From: Ilyomonas sp965199845
GTDB lineage: Bacteria; Bacteroidota; Bacteroidia; Chitinophagales; Chitinophagaceae
NCBI GenBank assembly: GCA_965199845.1
Contig: CBDATZ010000054.1
Coordinates: 496,001-560,000, forward strand
Reading direction: 5' to 3'
DNA: 64,000 nt
This document shows, in pieces, positions 63,888 to 64,000 of this stretch. A program made the translations under genes and the position numbers. The notes under the pieces were generated by a model that ran no database searches, had not been told where the DNA came from, and saw nothing but the letters and a program-made list of their open reading frames with translations. Numbering within the stretch: the first letter of the stretch is position 1; every line of letters starts with the position of its first letter.

Positions 63888-63895
63888 CTTTTTTT
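63888..63895. repeat. right target-site duplication of the IS1-like transposon
   Basis: CTTTTTTT, matching 60374-60381. Host sequence continues to the window end with no recognised gene. Confidence 0.7.
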
Positions 63896-64000
63896 GAGAT
63901 ACATTGTACAAACATTCCCAAACAAGAGTAATATATCCAATGTTTTGTGTTCTCTTGGTTTTATAGAACGTTCTTCAGATTCCGCATAAAGCCGCCTGCT

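Noticed and set aside
1..64000. tRNA, rRNA or CRISPR arrays
   Set aside because: No cloverleaf T-loop with flanking stems, rRNA signature or regular repeat-spacer pattern was found by reading either strand.

Overview
The window looks like a chromosome segment of a Bacteroidota bacterium, probably a Chitinophagaceae-like soil or plant-associated species (family level is inference). The signs are a SusC/SusD pair, a second TonB-dependent receptor, a type IX secretion (T9SS) sorting tail on a 1404-residue secreted protein, many Cys-anchored lipoproteins, few Shine-Dalgarno sequences, and several upstream boxes matching the Bacteroidota -7 consensus TAnnTTTG. No rRNA, tRNA or CRISPR array was seen.

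Layout. 1-6.7 kb (minus): SusC, SusD-like lipoprotein, a secreted alkaline-phosphatase-superfamily enzyme and a PhnZ-like HD-domain oxygenase cut by the window edge, together suggesting uptake and breakdown of an organophosphorus compound. 7.1-10.1 kb: ppk1-ppx polyphosphate operon. 10.1-17 kb: small membrane protein, lipoprotein, M16 peptidase, flavin monooxygenase, Na+/H+ antiporter. 17-21.5 kb: two amidohydrolase-like exported proteins, the larger broken by a one-base frameshift at its metal-binding Asp. 21.8-30 kb: TonB receptor, lone response regulator, TMEM175-type channel, lipoprotein, gatB, TlpA-like thioredoxin. 30-34 kb: nrdB-nrdA with a four-helix-bundle cassette between them and a DnaA box upstream. 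34-43.7 kb: RES-domain protein, Crp/Fnr regulator, HhH-GPD glycosylase, DinB protein, GH43 enzyme, hisS, low-molecular-weight tyrosine phosphatase and several small proteins. 44-53.4 kb: T9SS surface protein, intradiol-dioxygenase-like protein, pirin-like protein, a candidate structured RNA, ruvB and an SGNH hydrolase.

53.7-63.9 kb is an AT-rich accessory island and the most interesting part. It starts with an adenine DNA methyltransferase of the type found in PstI/BsuBI restriction systems. Five bases later comes a gene whose N-terminus resembles the BsuBI/PstI endonuclease N-terminal domain but whose body is an AAA/OLD-like ATPase, and then a DUF4276/TOPRIM-like gene two bases further on. 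This reads as a PstI-like modification module whose nuclease has been replaced by an ATPase-TOPRIM pair, a plausible undescribed anti-phage system. The ATPase gene is split by a 2663-bp IS21-family element with a 7-bp target duplication; removing the element restores a 540-residue frame exactly.

Immediately downstream lies a 3506-bp transposon bounded by perfect 22-bp inverted repeats and an 8-bp target duplication. It carries an IS1-like transposase and cargo: an HTH-ImmA/IrrE protease-like gene, a P63C-domain gene, a small basic Gly/Ala/Lys-rich protein and a small membrane protein. Two identical operator-like palindromes (ATTGTA-N4-TACAAT) lie in the divergent promoter region between the transposase and the HTH-ImmA gene.
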